DNA of 64,000 nucleotides from positions 1,984,001 through 2,048,000 of the forward strand of contig JASGHK010000004.1 in NCBI GenBank assembly GCA_049841135.1. The letters are read 5' to 3'. Of the stretch, positions 9,075 through 17,798 are shown in pieces. Positions within the stretch are counted from its first letter, which is position 1, and every line of letters begins with the position of its first letter. Source of the DNA: JACRCT01 sp049841135. GTDB lineage: Bacteria > Myxococcota > Myxococcia > Myxococcales > UBA5297. A program made the translations under genes and the position numbers. Below the pieces are notes generated by a model. It searched no databases. It was not told the origin of the DNA and saw only the letters and a list, made by a program, of their open reading frames with translations.

Positions 9075-10105
9075 GCGCCGGCTGGACGATCGTCACCGAC
9101 GGAGAGGCGGTGTCGGTGGCGCTGGCCCGCTGGCTCGCGCGGCACGGCGGAGGAACGATCATCGAAGCCCGAGGAGAGTCGGACCTCCCCGTCGTCCTCG
9201 ACGCGCGGCGACGCGCCGAACCAAGCTCGCGCCTCACCGTCATCGCCGACCGCTCGATGGGCGGGACCGACGCAAGCGCCGCCAAGCGGATCGCAGCGGG
9301 CTGGCTCGAGAACCTGTCGGCCATCGAGACGCGCACGGTCGGCGCAGACGTGCTCGAAAGGCAGGTCCTCGCGGACGAGCCCGGCAGCGAGCGGCTCCGG
9401 AGCCTCCTGCTCGCGAGCGTTCCCGTGCCTCCCAAGAAGCCCAAGGCTCACGGACGGCGCCGCGGCAGGCCACCGGGGCTGAACCCGTTTCACGGGTCGG
9501 GCTTCGAGGTCTGCTCGCTCCTCTTGCTCGAGCCCACCAAGGAATGGACCGCGCGCGCGGCGGCAGCCCAGGTAGAACGTGCTCCGTCGCTGGTCCAACG
9601 GGCCTTCGGCGAGCTCGAGCGACGAGGCCTTCTCGAGCAACTCCGGAGAGGCGTTCGCCTGACCAACCCGCTTCTCTTGCGCGACGAGCTCCTCAAGGCC
9701 TGGACGGCCCGAGTCGGGACACCACGGCGGGAAGCGCAGGCGTACATCGTCGCCAAGCGCGGCAACGTCCAAGCGCGCGTGCTTGAAGCTGCGCAGCGAG
9801 CCGGGGCGCGATGCCTCCTCGCTGGGCCCTCCGCGGTCGAAGGGCCGGCAGCCTTGGTCGGCGGTCCGCTGACGGTGTACTGCGACGCTGAGGCGGGCTT
9901 CCTGGGCGCGGGCTTCGAGCTCGCCTCCGGCTTGGGCGGTGACCTCGTGGTATGGACCCCACCCGAGCGCATGGTGTTCCTGCGTCCCCGAACGCTCGGC
10001 AAACATCCGGCGACCAACCGGCTCGTGACGTTCCTCGACCTCGCGGCTTCTGGCTCCGAGAGGCACCGGGCAGCAGCGGAGGCCGTGTGGCAGAGCGAGA
10101 AATAG
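9071..10105 (+). CDS. Winged-helix protein, AbiEi-antitoxin-like, with novel N-terminal domain
   Basis: 344 residues from GTG 9071, overlapping the ATPase stop by 4 bases, so translationally coupled. Residues 1-125 (TIVTDGEAVSVALARWL, LTVIADRSMGG) are an alpha/beta domain I cannot name. The strand-acid pattern could be Toprim-like but only weakly. A basic linker (GRRRGRPPG) leads to a winged helix around residues 145-205. The C-terminal part (RCLLAGPSAVEG, VVWTPPERMVFL, TNRLVTFLDLAASGSERHRA) resembles the effector-binding half of AbiEi-type antitoxins, ending in the typical DLxxxGxRxxxAAE-like helix. It would bind DNA and/or restrain the nucleotidyltransferase next door. Confidence 0.65.
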   Translation: MSAGWTIVTDGEAVSVALARWLARHGGGTIIEARGESDLPVVLDARRRAEPSSRLTVIADRSMGGTDASAAKRIAAGWLENLSAIETRTVGADVLERQVLADEPGSERLRSLLLASVPVPPKKPKAHGRRRGRPPGLNPFHGSGFEVCSLLLLEPTKEWTARAAAAQVERAPSLVQRAFGELERRGLLEQLRRGVRLTNPLLLRDELLKAWTARVGTPRREAQAYIVAKRGNVQARVLEAAQRAGARCLLAGPSAVEGPAALVGGPLTVYCDAEAGFLGAGFELASGLGGDLVVWTPPERMVFLRPRTLGKHPATNRLVTFLDLAASGSERHRAAAEAVWQSEK

Positions 10106-10854
10106 AGGGCCTGCCCGAGGTGCTGCACGCACCCCTCGTGGAGGCCGTGCGCAAGCTCCAGGAGAACGGCGTCGCGGTCACGCTCGTGGGTGGGCTCGCG
10201 GTCAAGCTCCTGGCATCTCGGCCCGGCTCGATGACCCCAGCGCCCTCGCTGCGTTTGGCCGCGGCACTCTGGACATCGATCTGGCGGTCGCTCGCGAGCA
10301 GGCGGACCAGGTGGAGAGCGTCCTTCGAACCCTCGACTATCGACCGGTGCCCGAGGGCAAGCCTGGGCTCCAACGGGAGGACGTCCGAATCGACCTCCTG
10401 CAGCTCGGGCGGCGCGTCGGGGCAGACTTCACGCTTTCCATCGACAGCCTCGCCGGCGAAGCGGCACAGCTTCAGGGCGTCACCCTTCGGGTCGCCACGC
10501 GCGCGGAGTCTCCTCGTCCTCAAGGCGGTCGCCTGGTCGGACCGGTACCGCCCCAAGGACCTCGCGGACATCGGAACTCTCGCCCTCCTCGACCGGGTCG
10601 ATGGCGGCGGCGCGCGGCAAGCGCTCGAGGACGGACTCGACGGACGCCTTCGCAGCGACCTGCGCAGAGACCTTCGCAAGGTGCTGGCGAAGTTTGGCGG
10701 GCCAGAGGACCAGGGACCTCGGGCCTTCGTGAACGAGATCGTGAAGGTGCGTGCGACCGCCGCGCAGCTTTCGAGCGTGGCGGACAGCGAACAGCTGGTT
10801 GCGAGCATCGTGAGCGATGCGGTCAGGACCGTGCTCGCGAGCATTGCCGAGTAG
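10087..10854 (+). CDS. AbiEii-like nucleotidyltransferase, frames broken by two indels
   Basis: It starts at GTG 10087, inside the end of the preceding gene. The first frame gives LVEAVRKLQENGVAVTLVGG and LAVKLL, a nucleotidyltransferase GG motif. From about 10215 coding continues in another frame with SALAAFGRGTLDIDLAV, the paired-acid motif. From 10509 it returns to the first frame (VLKAVAWSDRYRPKDLADI) and ends at 10854. Joined, it is a minimal nucleotidyltransferase of about 255 residues with the AbiEii/DUF1814-like layout GG...TLDIDLAV...KxxAWxDRxKPKDxxDI. One base appears missing near 10229 and one (T10509) surplus. Two compensating changes without disruption of either motif suggest sequence error rather than decay. 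Confidence 0.7.
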   Translation: MAEREIEGLPEVLHAPLVEAVRKLQENGVAVTLVGGLAVKLLASRPGSMTPAPSLRLAAALWTSIWRSLASRRTRWRASFEPSTIDRCPRASLGSNGRTSESTSCSSGGASGQTSRFPSTASPAKRHSFRASPFGSPRARSLLVLKAVAWSDRYRPKDLADIGTLALLDRVDGGGARQALEDGLDGRLRSDLRRDLRKVLAKFGGPEDQGPRAFVNEIVKVRATAAQLSSVADSEQLVASIVSDAVRTVLASIAE

Positions 10855-10869
10855 GAAGGGAGGTTCGTC

Positions 10870-11307
10870 ATGGCGCTTCGAGAGGTACTGGACGAGACGA
10901 GCGAGGAGGACTTCCTCGACTGTGCGGGGAAGAAGCGGACCTTCAGGCTGGCGCCCTACGCCAACGCTCTCTGGCTCGAGGCGGTCGAAGTCCGCAAGGG
11001 CGGCGAGCTGGGGGTCCGGTACTCTCTTCCGGCGCGCGAGGGCGTGCTGCCCTGGGGCGAGCTGCGCCAGCACATCCGCGCCCGCCTGGCCCAGCGAGAT
11101 GTCGTACGCACGGGGGACGGCAAGCTGGAGATGTTGAACCAGCTCGTGCGCGGCCAGATCGCGTCCACCGACGCCCGAACCGGCGAGGGTCCCAGCGTGC
11201 TCGTCGACGACCTCGAGCTCTCGTGGGAGGAGTTGGGCCAACTCCTCAGCAGCTACGAAGGGTGGCACTTCCGCCTTGAGATCCAGGACGCAGGCGAGGA
11301 CTCGTAG
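10870..11307 (+). CDS. Small conserved hypothetical protein of the ATPase cluster
   Basis: 145 residues, ATG preceded by AAGGGAGG 7 bases upstream and 15 bases after the nucleotidyltransferase stop, so probably the last gene of the operon. It is a compact alpha/beta protein. Regular motifs include GKKRTFRLAPYANALWLEAV, LPWGELRQHIRARLAQRDVV and LSWEELGQLLSSYEGWHFRL; the aromatic-rich last stretch suggests a conserved C-terminal motif. It has no signal peptide, membrane segment or known catalytic motif. It may be an accessory or specificity factor of the cluster; function not recognised. Confidence 0.75.
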   Translation: MALREVLDETSEEDFLDCAGKKRTFRLAPYANALWLEAVEVRKGGELGVRYSLPAREGVLPWGELRQHIRARLAQRDVVRTGDGKLEMLNQLVRGQIASTDARTGEGPSVLVDDLELSWEELGQLLSSYEGWHFRLEIQDAGEDS

Positions 11308-11665
11308 GGAGCCACCGGCGCCGCCCGGTTCTTCTCTCCTACGACGCCCCCTGAGCCCACTCGAGCTCGGCGCGAAGCGCTGGGAAACGCCGGTGCTCGG
11401 CCCGGCTGGATGCCACCCAGCCAGCGGCCGACAGGCGTCGTGACAGGCTCGGACGAGGATCTGGCGCCAGGAGCCCAGCGCCCGCGCCCGGAACCCAACT
11501 TGCGCGAAGGACGGATGGTTCGAGACCCGGCTCCCGGCCCTGCGCACGCAGGTCAGAATCCTGGTCGCCAACCACTTCCCGCGGAGCCCAACTCCATCTA
11601 CAACGACGCGTCCCTCCCGGTCCTCGACGACTCCCCGCATCTTCAGCCCATCGGCCCTGCCGCTC
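11308..11665. other. Intergenic region between ATPase cluster and esterase
   Basis: About 358 bases. Translations on both strands are low-complexity and match nothing I recognise. A weak dyad (GGCTGGATGCCACCCAGCC) lies at about 11404-11422 and could act as a terminator for the upstream operon, but no T-run follows. Nothing else is supported. Confidence 0.35.
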
Positions 11666-13183
11666 ATGACCGTCCCTACCGTGAATACACAGGCCGGGCG
11701 GCTCTCCGGTGACCACACCGGCGGGGTCGCCCGCTTCCTGGGAATCCCCTATGCAGCCGCACCAACGGGCGAGCTCCGCTTCGCCGCCCCGAGCCCTGCC
11801 GAACGATGGTCCGGGACCAGGAACGCCACCGCTTACGGCGCCACCGCCCCCCAGCCGGCGTTGCACCCTGCTCACGCGTCGCTGGCGCCACTGACCGGGC
11901 CTGGATGGGTCCCAGGAGACGGCGCCTACCTCAACCTCAACGTCTGGACGCCCGACCCCGGCACGAGTGGGCTGCCGGTGATGGTCTACATCCACGGCGG
12001 CGGCTTCACGCTCGGCTCGGGGGCTGCCTCCGCCTTCGACGGCACCTCGTTCGCGCGCGATGGCGTCGTCCTGGTCACGCTCAACTACCGACTCGGTGCG
12101 GAGGGCTTCCTCGCGCTGTCCGGCGGGGCCACGAACCTCGGATTGCGCGACCAGATCGCCGCGCTGCGCTGGGTCCGCGAGAACATCGCCGGGTTCGGCG
12201 GGAACCCGGACAACGTCACCGTCTTCGGCCAATCGGCTGGCGGCACCTCGATCGCGTTCCTGCTCCGCTCCCCGCTCGCCGCCGGACTGTTCAAGCGAGC
12301 GATCGTCCAGAGCGGCCATGACGAGATGGCCCGCCCGCTCGAGCTCACCGAAAGGCTCACGAAGGAACTCGCCGCCCGGCTCGGGACCGCCCCGACCGCC
12401 AGCGCCTTCCGGGACTTCCCTGCCCAGCTCCTGCTGCGCGCGCAGGCTTCTCTGCTCCGATGCGAGCCCCGCCCCGACCTGCGCGACGAGCACGGGGTCG
12501 ATCCAGGCCACCGTCGCGCGCTGTTCCTCCCCGCCACGGGTGACGACGTCCTGCCCGACCCGGTCGGAGTCCCGAACCCACGCTCGCGCGGCATCGACCT
12601 CTTGATCGGCACGACCCGGGAGGAAGCCAACCTCGGTTTCGGCGCCGAGGCGTTCGCCGGCTTCGACGCGCGCGCCGCCGTCGCCGAGCTGGCCGCCACC
12701 TACCCCGGAGCCGAGTCGCTCCTCGCACGACACGGTCTCTTCGCCCCGGGCGTCACCCCCGCGCAAGCCCTCACCGCCGCCTATACGGACTTGATGTTCC
12801 GCTCGCCGAGCCGCCGCACCGCGCGCCGCCACCCCGGCCGCACCTACGTCTACGAATTCGCCTGGCGCTCAGCTCTGCACGGCGCCGGACACGGCCTCGA
12901 CGTCCCCTTCGTCTTCGACACCACCGAGGCCTGCCGCGCCCTCGTCGGCGACGCCGCGCCCGACTCCCTCACCCACGCCATGCACAAGGCCTGGCTCGAC
13001 TTCGCCATCGGCGGAGCTCCCGGCTGGCCCACCTACGCCGCCGCCAGGCCCGCGATGACGTTCGACGCCAGCCCGCGCCTCTGCGAGGACACCGCTCCCG
13101 AGGACACCGGCGCCGAATGCCTGCCGACCTCGACGAAGACCGACGAGTCGAGCCGATCTCGGTTGGGGTCCTTGGACACGTAG
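11666..13183 (+). CDS. Carboxylesterase type B
   Basis: 505-residue alpha/beta hydrolase of the type B carboxylesterase family. The N-terminal signature GRLSG...FLGIPYAAAPTGELRF is complete. The oxyanion motif is YIHGGGF and the nucleophile is Ser190 in FGQSAGG. The catalytic His is probably His409 in HGAGHGLDVPFVF, and the acid lies between (GTTREEANLGFG region). There is no signal peptide, so it is cytoplasmic. The last 30 residues after FDASPRLCED are unlike the family's usual end and may reflect a shifted or drifted tail. It is slightly shorter than usual between Ser and His. It hydrolyses carboxylic esters; physiological substrate unknown. Confidence 0.92.
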   Translation: MTVPTVNTQAGRLSGDHTGGVARFLGIPYAAAPTGELRFAAPSPAERWSGTRNATAYGATAPQPALHPAHASLAPLTGPGWVPGDGAYLNLNVWTPDPGTSGLPVMVYIHGGGFTLGSGAASAFDGTSFARDGVVLVTLNYRLGAEGFLALSGGATNLGLRDQIAALRWVRENIAGFGGNPDNVTVFGQSAGGTSIAFLLRSPLAAGLFKRAIVQSGHDEMARPLELTERLTKELAARLGTAPTASAFRDFPAQLLLRAQASLLRCEPRPDLRDEHGVDPGHRRALFLPATGDDVLPDPVGVPNPRSRGIDLLIGTTREEANLGFGAEAFAGFDARAAVAELAATYPGAESLLARHGLFAPGVTPAQALTAAYTDLMFRSPSRRTARRHPGRTYVYEFAWRSALHGAGHGLDVPFVFDTTEACRALVGDAAPDSLTHAMHKAWLDFAIGGAPGWPTYAAARPAMTFDASPRLCEDTAPEDTGAECLPTSTKTDESSRSRLGSLDT

Positions 13184-13339
13184 CTCACCCTGCCCAGCTC
13201 CCGACCGGTCATCCAGCTCGCCCGTGAAGATCCGCGTCGGAGCCCGGGAGTGTCGGTTTCTGCGGAGCTCGTTCGCTCGAGCGTGCCTACGGCTACTGGG
13301 GCCGGCCCGCTGCGTCCGCGAGCCCCCCTGCAGCCACGC

Positions 13340-13963
13340 TCATGCAGCCCGTCGACGCGCGACCAGGATCCAGGCTCGGACATCTCGGTGGCTCTGGGGA
13401 TCAAAGGCGGTCGAGCTCAGCTCGCGGATCTCGAAGTGGGGCTCGACGGCCGTGACGATCTCGGCAGCGCTGACGCGCGGCGGGCCCGCCTGGCGCGGCG
13501 GGCCATCGGTGGAGCCGATGATGCTGTGCCAGACGCCCTTGGGCCGGAGCAAGCGCGCGACGCGAGAGGCGAAGCGCGATCGCATCGCCCGGGTCTCGAA
13601 GACATGGAACACCCCACGGTCGTAGACGAACCTGTAGGGCGCCCCTGGCACCTCGTCGGCCAGGAAGTCGCCGACCAAGAGCCTGCACTTGACTCCCGCC
13701 GCGGCGACCTTCGCCTCGGCCTTGGCGATCGCCTGCTGCGCGATGTCCATGCCGGTCATCTTGAAGCCGTGCTGCGCCAGCCACAGGGTGTTCGTGCCGG
13801 TGCCGCAGCCGACCTCCAGGGCCTTGCCCGGTTCGATGCCATGTCTCTCCAGCACCCCGGCCAGGTGGACGTCCACCACGCCGCTGTCCCACGGCAACTC
13901 GCTCTCGGAATAGACCTCGTTCCAGGTCTGGCTGTCTCTCGGCCGCCCGCCTGCCCTGGCCAT
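13340..13963 (-). CDS. Class I SAM-dependent methyltransferase
   Basis: 207 residues. The ATG at 13963 has a textbook AAAGGAGG site 9 bases upstream. Motif I (ALEVGCGTGTN, residues 48-58) binds SAM. TGMDIAQQAI carries the acidic ribose-binding residue, and RFVYDRGVFHVF is the motif IV region. The N-terminus (TWNEVYSESELPWDSG) resembles the thiopurine/tellurite-type small-molecule methyltransferases, in which a W near the start packs over SAM. It is a standalone cytoplasmic enzyme divergent from the kinase at 14346. Substrate unknown; thiopurine, arsenite or small-metabolite methylation are all possible. Confidence 0.9.
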   Translation of the reverse strand: MARAGGRPRDSQTWNEVYSESELPWDSGVVDVHLAGVLERHGIEPGKALEVGCGTGTNTLWLAQHGFKMTGMDIAQQAIAKAEAKVAAAGVKCRLLVGDFLADEVPGAPYRFVYDRGVFHVFETRAMRSRFASRVARLLRPKGVWHSIIGSTDGPPRQAGPPRVSAAEIVTAVEPHFEIRELSSTAFDPQSHRDVRAWILVARRRAA

Positions 13964-14001
13964 GTTTGAAGCCTCCTTTCATGTGCAGCCCGGCTCGGGG
14001 C

Positions 14002-14110
14002 TCAGCCCACCCACCGGACTCCGGCTCGCGAGAGTAGCGCCTCGGACGCGGCGAGGAACGCGTCGACGTGGGTGCGGCCCGTCCCCTTCAACGTGAAGCT
14101 CCGCGCTCGG
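14002..14110 (-). pseudogene. 3'-end remnant of a short-chain dehydrogenase gene (copy 1)
   Basis: The minus strand ends in a TGA at 14002-14004 preceded by HVDAFLAASEALLSRAGV, which matches the C-terminal helix seen in the remnant at 17261 (YVETFLAASEALAARAGV). DNA identity between the two ends is high over about 55 bases (for example GACGCGGCGAGGAACG in both). Upstream of this stretch the frame no longer resembles the family, so it is a truncated fragment lying between a methyltransferase and a kinase. Confidence 0.5.
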
Positions 14111-14345
14111 CGAGCATCGTGGGCGTGGAGCCTTCGGCCGCGTCCTCGCAATTGGGGATGGCGAGTCGCGGGCCCGCCGCGCGAGGAGGCCTGCCACCGC
14201 GAACGCATGGCGACGCATCGCCTACTCTCGTCTTGATGTACTTTGCCCAACGGTGCGCAGCCTCCGCGAAACGGCCGCTCCCCACTTTGTTCCGGCCTGC
14301 AGGTACCGTCATCCCGGTCGGTTTGGTACGCGCGTGAAGTCCTTC

Positions 14346-17078
14346 ATGGCCAAGCTCAACGGTGGAACAGGCACCCAGGCTGTCGCGAAGCCCGCGGGGG
14401 CGCTCAGCTCTCTGCGCCCCCCGAGCCTTTCCTGGCCCCTGCGGTACCTGACCGCGCTGCTGGCCGCCACCGCCGTCTTCGCCACCCAGCGCGCCCTGTT
14501 TCCGCAACCGAGCATCGCCCCCTTCGTGCTCTTCAACGTGGGCGTCGTGCTCGCCTCCTGGCTCGGAGGCCTTGGCCCCGGGCTCCTCTCCACCGCCATC
14601 GCGGCCGCCATCGGCAACTACTTCTTCCTCGCACCGTACGACGCGTTGAACCTCTCGGGTCCGGGGCTGGCCGCCACCGCGCTGTTCATCGTCTCGGGAT
14701 GCGTGGTGGCCCTGGTCTCGGGCTCCCTTCGCAGCGCAGTCCTGCGAGCCGACGACCAGGCGAAGCGGCTTCACCTGGCTAAGCAGCGGATGGACCGCGC
14801 CCAGGAGATCGCGCACCTCGGAAGCTGGGAGCTCGACCTCACGACCAACCGCCTGGAGTGGTCCGACGAGGTCTACCGCATCTTCGGGCTCGAGCCGCAG
14901 GAGTTCGGCGCGACCTACGAGGCCTTCCTGGAGGCGGTCCATCCCGCGGACCGGGAAGCGGTGAACGCCGCCTACTCGGGCTCGCTCCGCGAGGGACGCG
15001 ACTCCTACGAGATCGAGCACCGGGTGGTGCGCAGGGCCACCGGAGAGGTCCGGGTCGTCCACGAGCGCTGCGAGCACCTCCGCGACGGCACCGGGCGCAT
15101 CACCTGCTCCGTCGGGATGGTCCACGACATCACCGACCGGAAGCGGTCCGAGGAGGCGGTCCAGCGCAGCGAGGCGATCATCGCCCAAGCCGGAGCCATG
15201 GCGAGCCTCGGCGCCTGGTGGATCGACTTCGACCACGACGACGACGTCGACGCCAATCCGGCGCACTGGTCCCCGGAGGTCTTCCGCATCTTCGGCTGCC
15301 AGCCAGACCAGGTGAAGGTCAGCACCGCCTTCTTCTACGAGAGGGTGCACCCCGAGGACCGCGCGCGGGTCCAGGAGGCCTTCGCGAGCGCCCTCGCCCA
15401 ACGAGCGCCATACAGCCTGGAGCATCGCGTCATCCGCCCCGACGGCGCGGAGCGGGTCGTCTGGGAGCACGGCGAGTTCACGTTGGACGGCGCCGGCCGC
15501 CTCCGCCGCTTCGTCGGCGCCGTGCAGGACATCACCGAGCGAAAGCACGCCGCGGCGGCGCTCGCCGAGCGTCAGGAGCAGCTCGACCTCGCCTTGCGCG
15601 CAGCCCGCATCGGCGCGTGGCATTGGGACATCGTGGAAGACCGGCGCGTCTTGGACCGCCAGGCCTGCGCCCTGCTCGGCATCGACCCCGAGAGATTCGC
15701 TGGGACGGCGCAAGAGTTCTTCGGGGCGGTTCACCCCGACGACCGGGAGAGGATCCGGGAGGCGCTTGCGCGCACCGTGCGCGAAGACGCGACCTACGCC
15801 CCCGAGTACCGGGTCGTCTGGCCAGATGGCTCTACGCGCTCTGTCGTCGCCCAAGGGCGCTTGATGCGCGACGAGACGGGACGCCCGAAGCGGGTGATCG
15901 GCGTCCTCTTCGACATGACCGAACGCAGGCGCATGGAGGACGCTCTGCGCGAATCCCACCGCAGGAAGGACGAGTTCCTGGGCGTGCTCTCGCATGAGCT
16001 GCGCAACCCGCTCGCGCCGATCCGCAACAGCCTCTACATCCTCCAGCGTGCGCCGCCGGCGAGCGAGCAGGCGAAGCGAGCGCACCAGGTGGTGGACCGG
16101 CAGCTCGACCACCTGACCCACCTCGTCGACGACCTCCTCGATCTGACCCGCATCGGCCGCGGCAAGGTGCGGCTGCGCCGCGACCGGCTCGACCTCACGG
16201 AACTCGTGCGGCGGACCGTGGACGACCACCGCTCGTTCTTCGAAAAGCACGAGCTGGTCGTCGACCTCCCCGCCGAGTCCCTCTGGGTGGACGCGGACCA
16301 GACCCGCCTCGCCCAGGTGATCGGCAACCTCCTCCAGAACGCCGCGAAGTTCACCCCCGAGGACGGCACCGTGCGTGTGTCCCTGAACGCCAGGGCCGGG
16401 CATGCGGACCTTTCGGTCTGCGACACCGGGATCGGCATCGACGCCGAGACGCAGAAGCGGCTCTTCGAGCCGTTTGCCCAGGCGGACCGGTCCCTCGACA
16501 GGTCTCGAGGGGGCCTCGGACTGGGCCTGGCACTGGTTCGAGAGTTGGTCCGCATGCACGGCGGCGACGTCCGCGGCGAGAGCCGCGGACCAGGGCAAGG
16601 GGCTCGTTTCGTCGTGACCCTGCCGCTGGCCTTGGGGCCAGCCATCCCCGACGTCTCGCCCGGGCGCGAGGCGGCACACCGGCCCCGCAGAATCCTCCTC
16701 ATCGAGGACAACGCCGATGCCGCGGAGAGCATCTCCGAGGCCCTCGGGCTCTCGGGGCATCAGGTGACCGTCGCCTACGACGGCTCCTCCGGGGTCGCTC
16801 GGGCGCGCGAGGTGCTCCCCGAGATCGTCATCTGCGACATCGGCCTGCCGGGTTTGGATGGCTACGGGGTGGCGCGGGCACTGCGGCGCGACCCGCTGAC
16901 GTCGACCATCTACCTGGTCGCCCTGACTGGTTACGCGCGGCCCGAGGACCAGCAGAAGGCTCGGGAGTCCGGCTTCGACGCGCATCTCTCCAAGCCCCCG
17001 GACCTGGCTGCGCTGGAACGCGTCCTCGCCGAGGCGCCGGGGATGGAGGCGGCGCCGCTCGCGCCTCCGCCGAGCTAG
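14346..17078 (+). CDS. Hybrid sensor histidine kinase, membrane-bound (DUF4118, three PAS, HisKA, HATPase, receiver)
   Basis: 910 residues from ATG 14346; an upstream in-frame GTG (14334) and start at 14253 are possible. Residues 29-131 hold four hydrophobic helices in the DUF4118/KdpD-like arrangement (LASWLGGLGPGLLSTAIAAA). Three PAS_3-type domains follow, each ending in a DITER/DITDRK/DMTERR linker. HisKA has phosphoacceptor His550 (LSHELRNPLAP). HATPase has N box VIGNLLQNAAKF and G boxes. The C-terminal receiver has phosphoacceptor Asp831 (VICDIGLPGLDG) and the Lys of HLSKPPDL. Closely related in its last 350 residues to the kinases at 22108, 28917 and 37297. No partner regulator gene is adjacent; phosphotransfer must go to a distant protein. 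Confidence 0.94.
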   Translation: MAKLNGGTGTQAVAKPAGALSSLRPPSLSWPLRYLTALLAATAVFATQRALFPQPSIAPFVLFNVGVVLASWLGGLGPGLLSTAIAAAIGNYFFLAPYDALNLSGPGLAATALFIVSGCVVALVSGSLRSAVLRADDQAKRLHLAKQRMDRAQEIAHLGSWELDLTTNRLEWSDEVYRIFGLEPQEFGATYEAFLEAVHPADREAVNAAYSGSLREGRDSYEIEHRVVRRATGEVRVVHERCEHLRDGTGRITCSVGMVHDITDRKRSEEAVQRSEAIIAQAGAMASLGAWWIDFDHDDDVDANPAHWSPEVFRIFGCQPDQVKVSTAFFYERVHPEDRARVQEAFASALAQRAPYSLEHRVIRPDGAERVVWEHGEFTLDGAGRLRRFVGAVQDITERKHAAAALAERQEQLDLALRAARIGAWHWDIVEDRRVLDRQACALLGIDPERFAGTAQEFFGAVHPDDRERIREALARTVREDATYAPEYRVVWPDGSTRSVVAQGRLMRDETGRPKRVIGVLFDMTERRRMEDALRESHRRKDEFLGVLSHELRNPLAPIRNSLYILQRAPPASEQAKRAHQVVDRQLDHLTHLVDDLLDLTRIGRGKVRLRRDRLDLTELVRRTVDDHRSFFEKHELVVDLPAESLWVDADQTRLAQVIGNLLQNAAKFTPEDGTVRVSLNARAGHADLSVCDTGIGIDAETQKRLFEPFAQADRSLDRSRGGLGLGLALVRELVRMHGGDVRGESRGPGQGARFVVTLPLALGPAIPDVSPGREAAHRPRRILLIEDNADAAESISEALGLSGHQVTVAYDGSSGVARAREVLPEIVICDIGLPGLDGYGVARALRRDPLTSTIYLVALTGYARPEDQQKARESGFDAHLSKPPDLAALERVLAEAPGMEAAPLAPPPS

Positions 17079-17260
17079 GCAACACGGCGCGCAGGACCCG
17101 GGCTCGCGGTCGTGTTGCGCCCGGGACCTCGAGCGCCTCCTCTTCGAGGTTGGGCTGAAGTCGCAGTTCGACCCCTTTCCTCCTCCTCCGCTCCCACTGC
17201 CGGACCTGCCAGCCCCACTGTGCCGCTCACGAAGGAAGCGCTCGCGCTGCTCTTCGTGCG

Positions 17261-17494
17261 TCAGCCCGCCACCCGGACCCCGGCCCGCGCCGCGAGCGCC
17301 TCCGACGCGGCGAGGAACGTCTCGACGTAGGCGCCATCCGTCAGCTTCGGCGTCGGCAGGATGGCCTGGCCCTTCTGATTGAAGATGGCTCCGCTGTGCG
17401 CCTCGAGGTCGGGCGAGACGACGAGCGGCCCGATGCGCTCCGCGTAGGTCTCGGGGCTGGGGCTCTTGCACGCCGCAGGGATCTCCCCCTCGAA
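17261..17494 (-). pseudogene. 3'-end remnant of a short-chain dehydrogenase gene (copy 2)
   Basis: The minus strand encodes PETYAERIGPLVVSPDLEAH, then GAIFNQKGQAILPTPKLTD and YVETFLAASEALAARAGV before a TGA at 17261-17263. This is the usual C-terminal segment of an SDR-family oxidoreductase, but the Rossmann fold and Tyr-x3-Lys part are absent. It is joined at about 17495 to a TetR-like 3' end on the plus strand. SDR genes are often divergent from a TetR regulator, so one internal deletion removing both 5' ends explains the arrangement. Confidence 0.65.
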
Positions 17495-17499
17495 GGCCT

Positions 17500-17756
17500 A
17501 CCGGGCGCACAAGGGCGAATCGCCGCCCGCGCAGGCCTACCGGGCGCTCGTTGGATGGCTCGACCGCGCCAGGGGGCAGGGACGCCTGGCCAGCTGCGAC
17601 CTCGAGACCCTGGCCTCCACCATTCTCGGTGCGCTGCACGGCTGGGCATTGGCCGCCCGCGTCTGCGGCCAGCCTACCGGTCCGGCCGCGGGAGGGCTCT
17701 ACATCGAGCGCTTCGTGACGCTCCTGTGGGACGGGGTGGGCGGAGGCAAGCCGTAG
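17500..17756 (+). pseudogene. 3'-end remnant of a TetR-family regulator gene
   Basis: The plus strand reads AYRALVGWLDRARGQGRL, then DLETLASTILGALHGWALA and GLYIERFVTLLWDGV before a TAG at 17754-17756. This is a TetR-type ligand-binding C-terminal half; the DNA-binding helix-turn-helix is missing. A 15-bp direct repeat (AGGCCTACCGGGCGC at 17494-17508 and 17533-17547) sits at the junction with the SDR remnant and could mark the deletion or slippage event. Confidence 0.55.
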
Positions 17757-17798
17757 GGTCCGGGCTCGCCCTCCGCAGGATTCCCGCGGCGGACAACC

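Noticed and set aside
7364..11307. Assignment to PARIS or a classic OLD/Gabija system
   Set aside because: The ATPase lacks a visible Toprim domain of its own, no UvrD-like helicase follows, and the partners are AbiE-like rather than AriB- or GajB-like.
14088..17639. 1183-codon open frame antisense to the hybrid kinase
   Set aside because: Covers a fully recognisable kinase on the other strand and shows no motif of its own.
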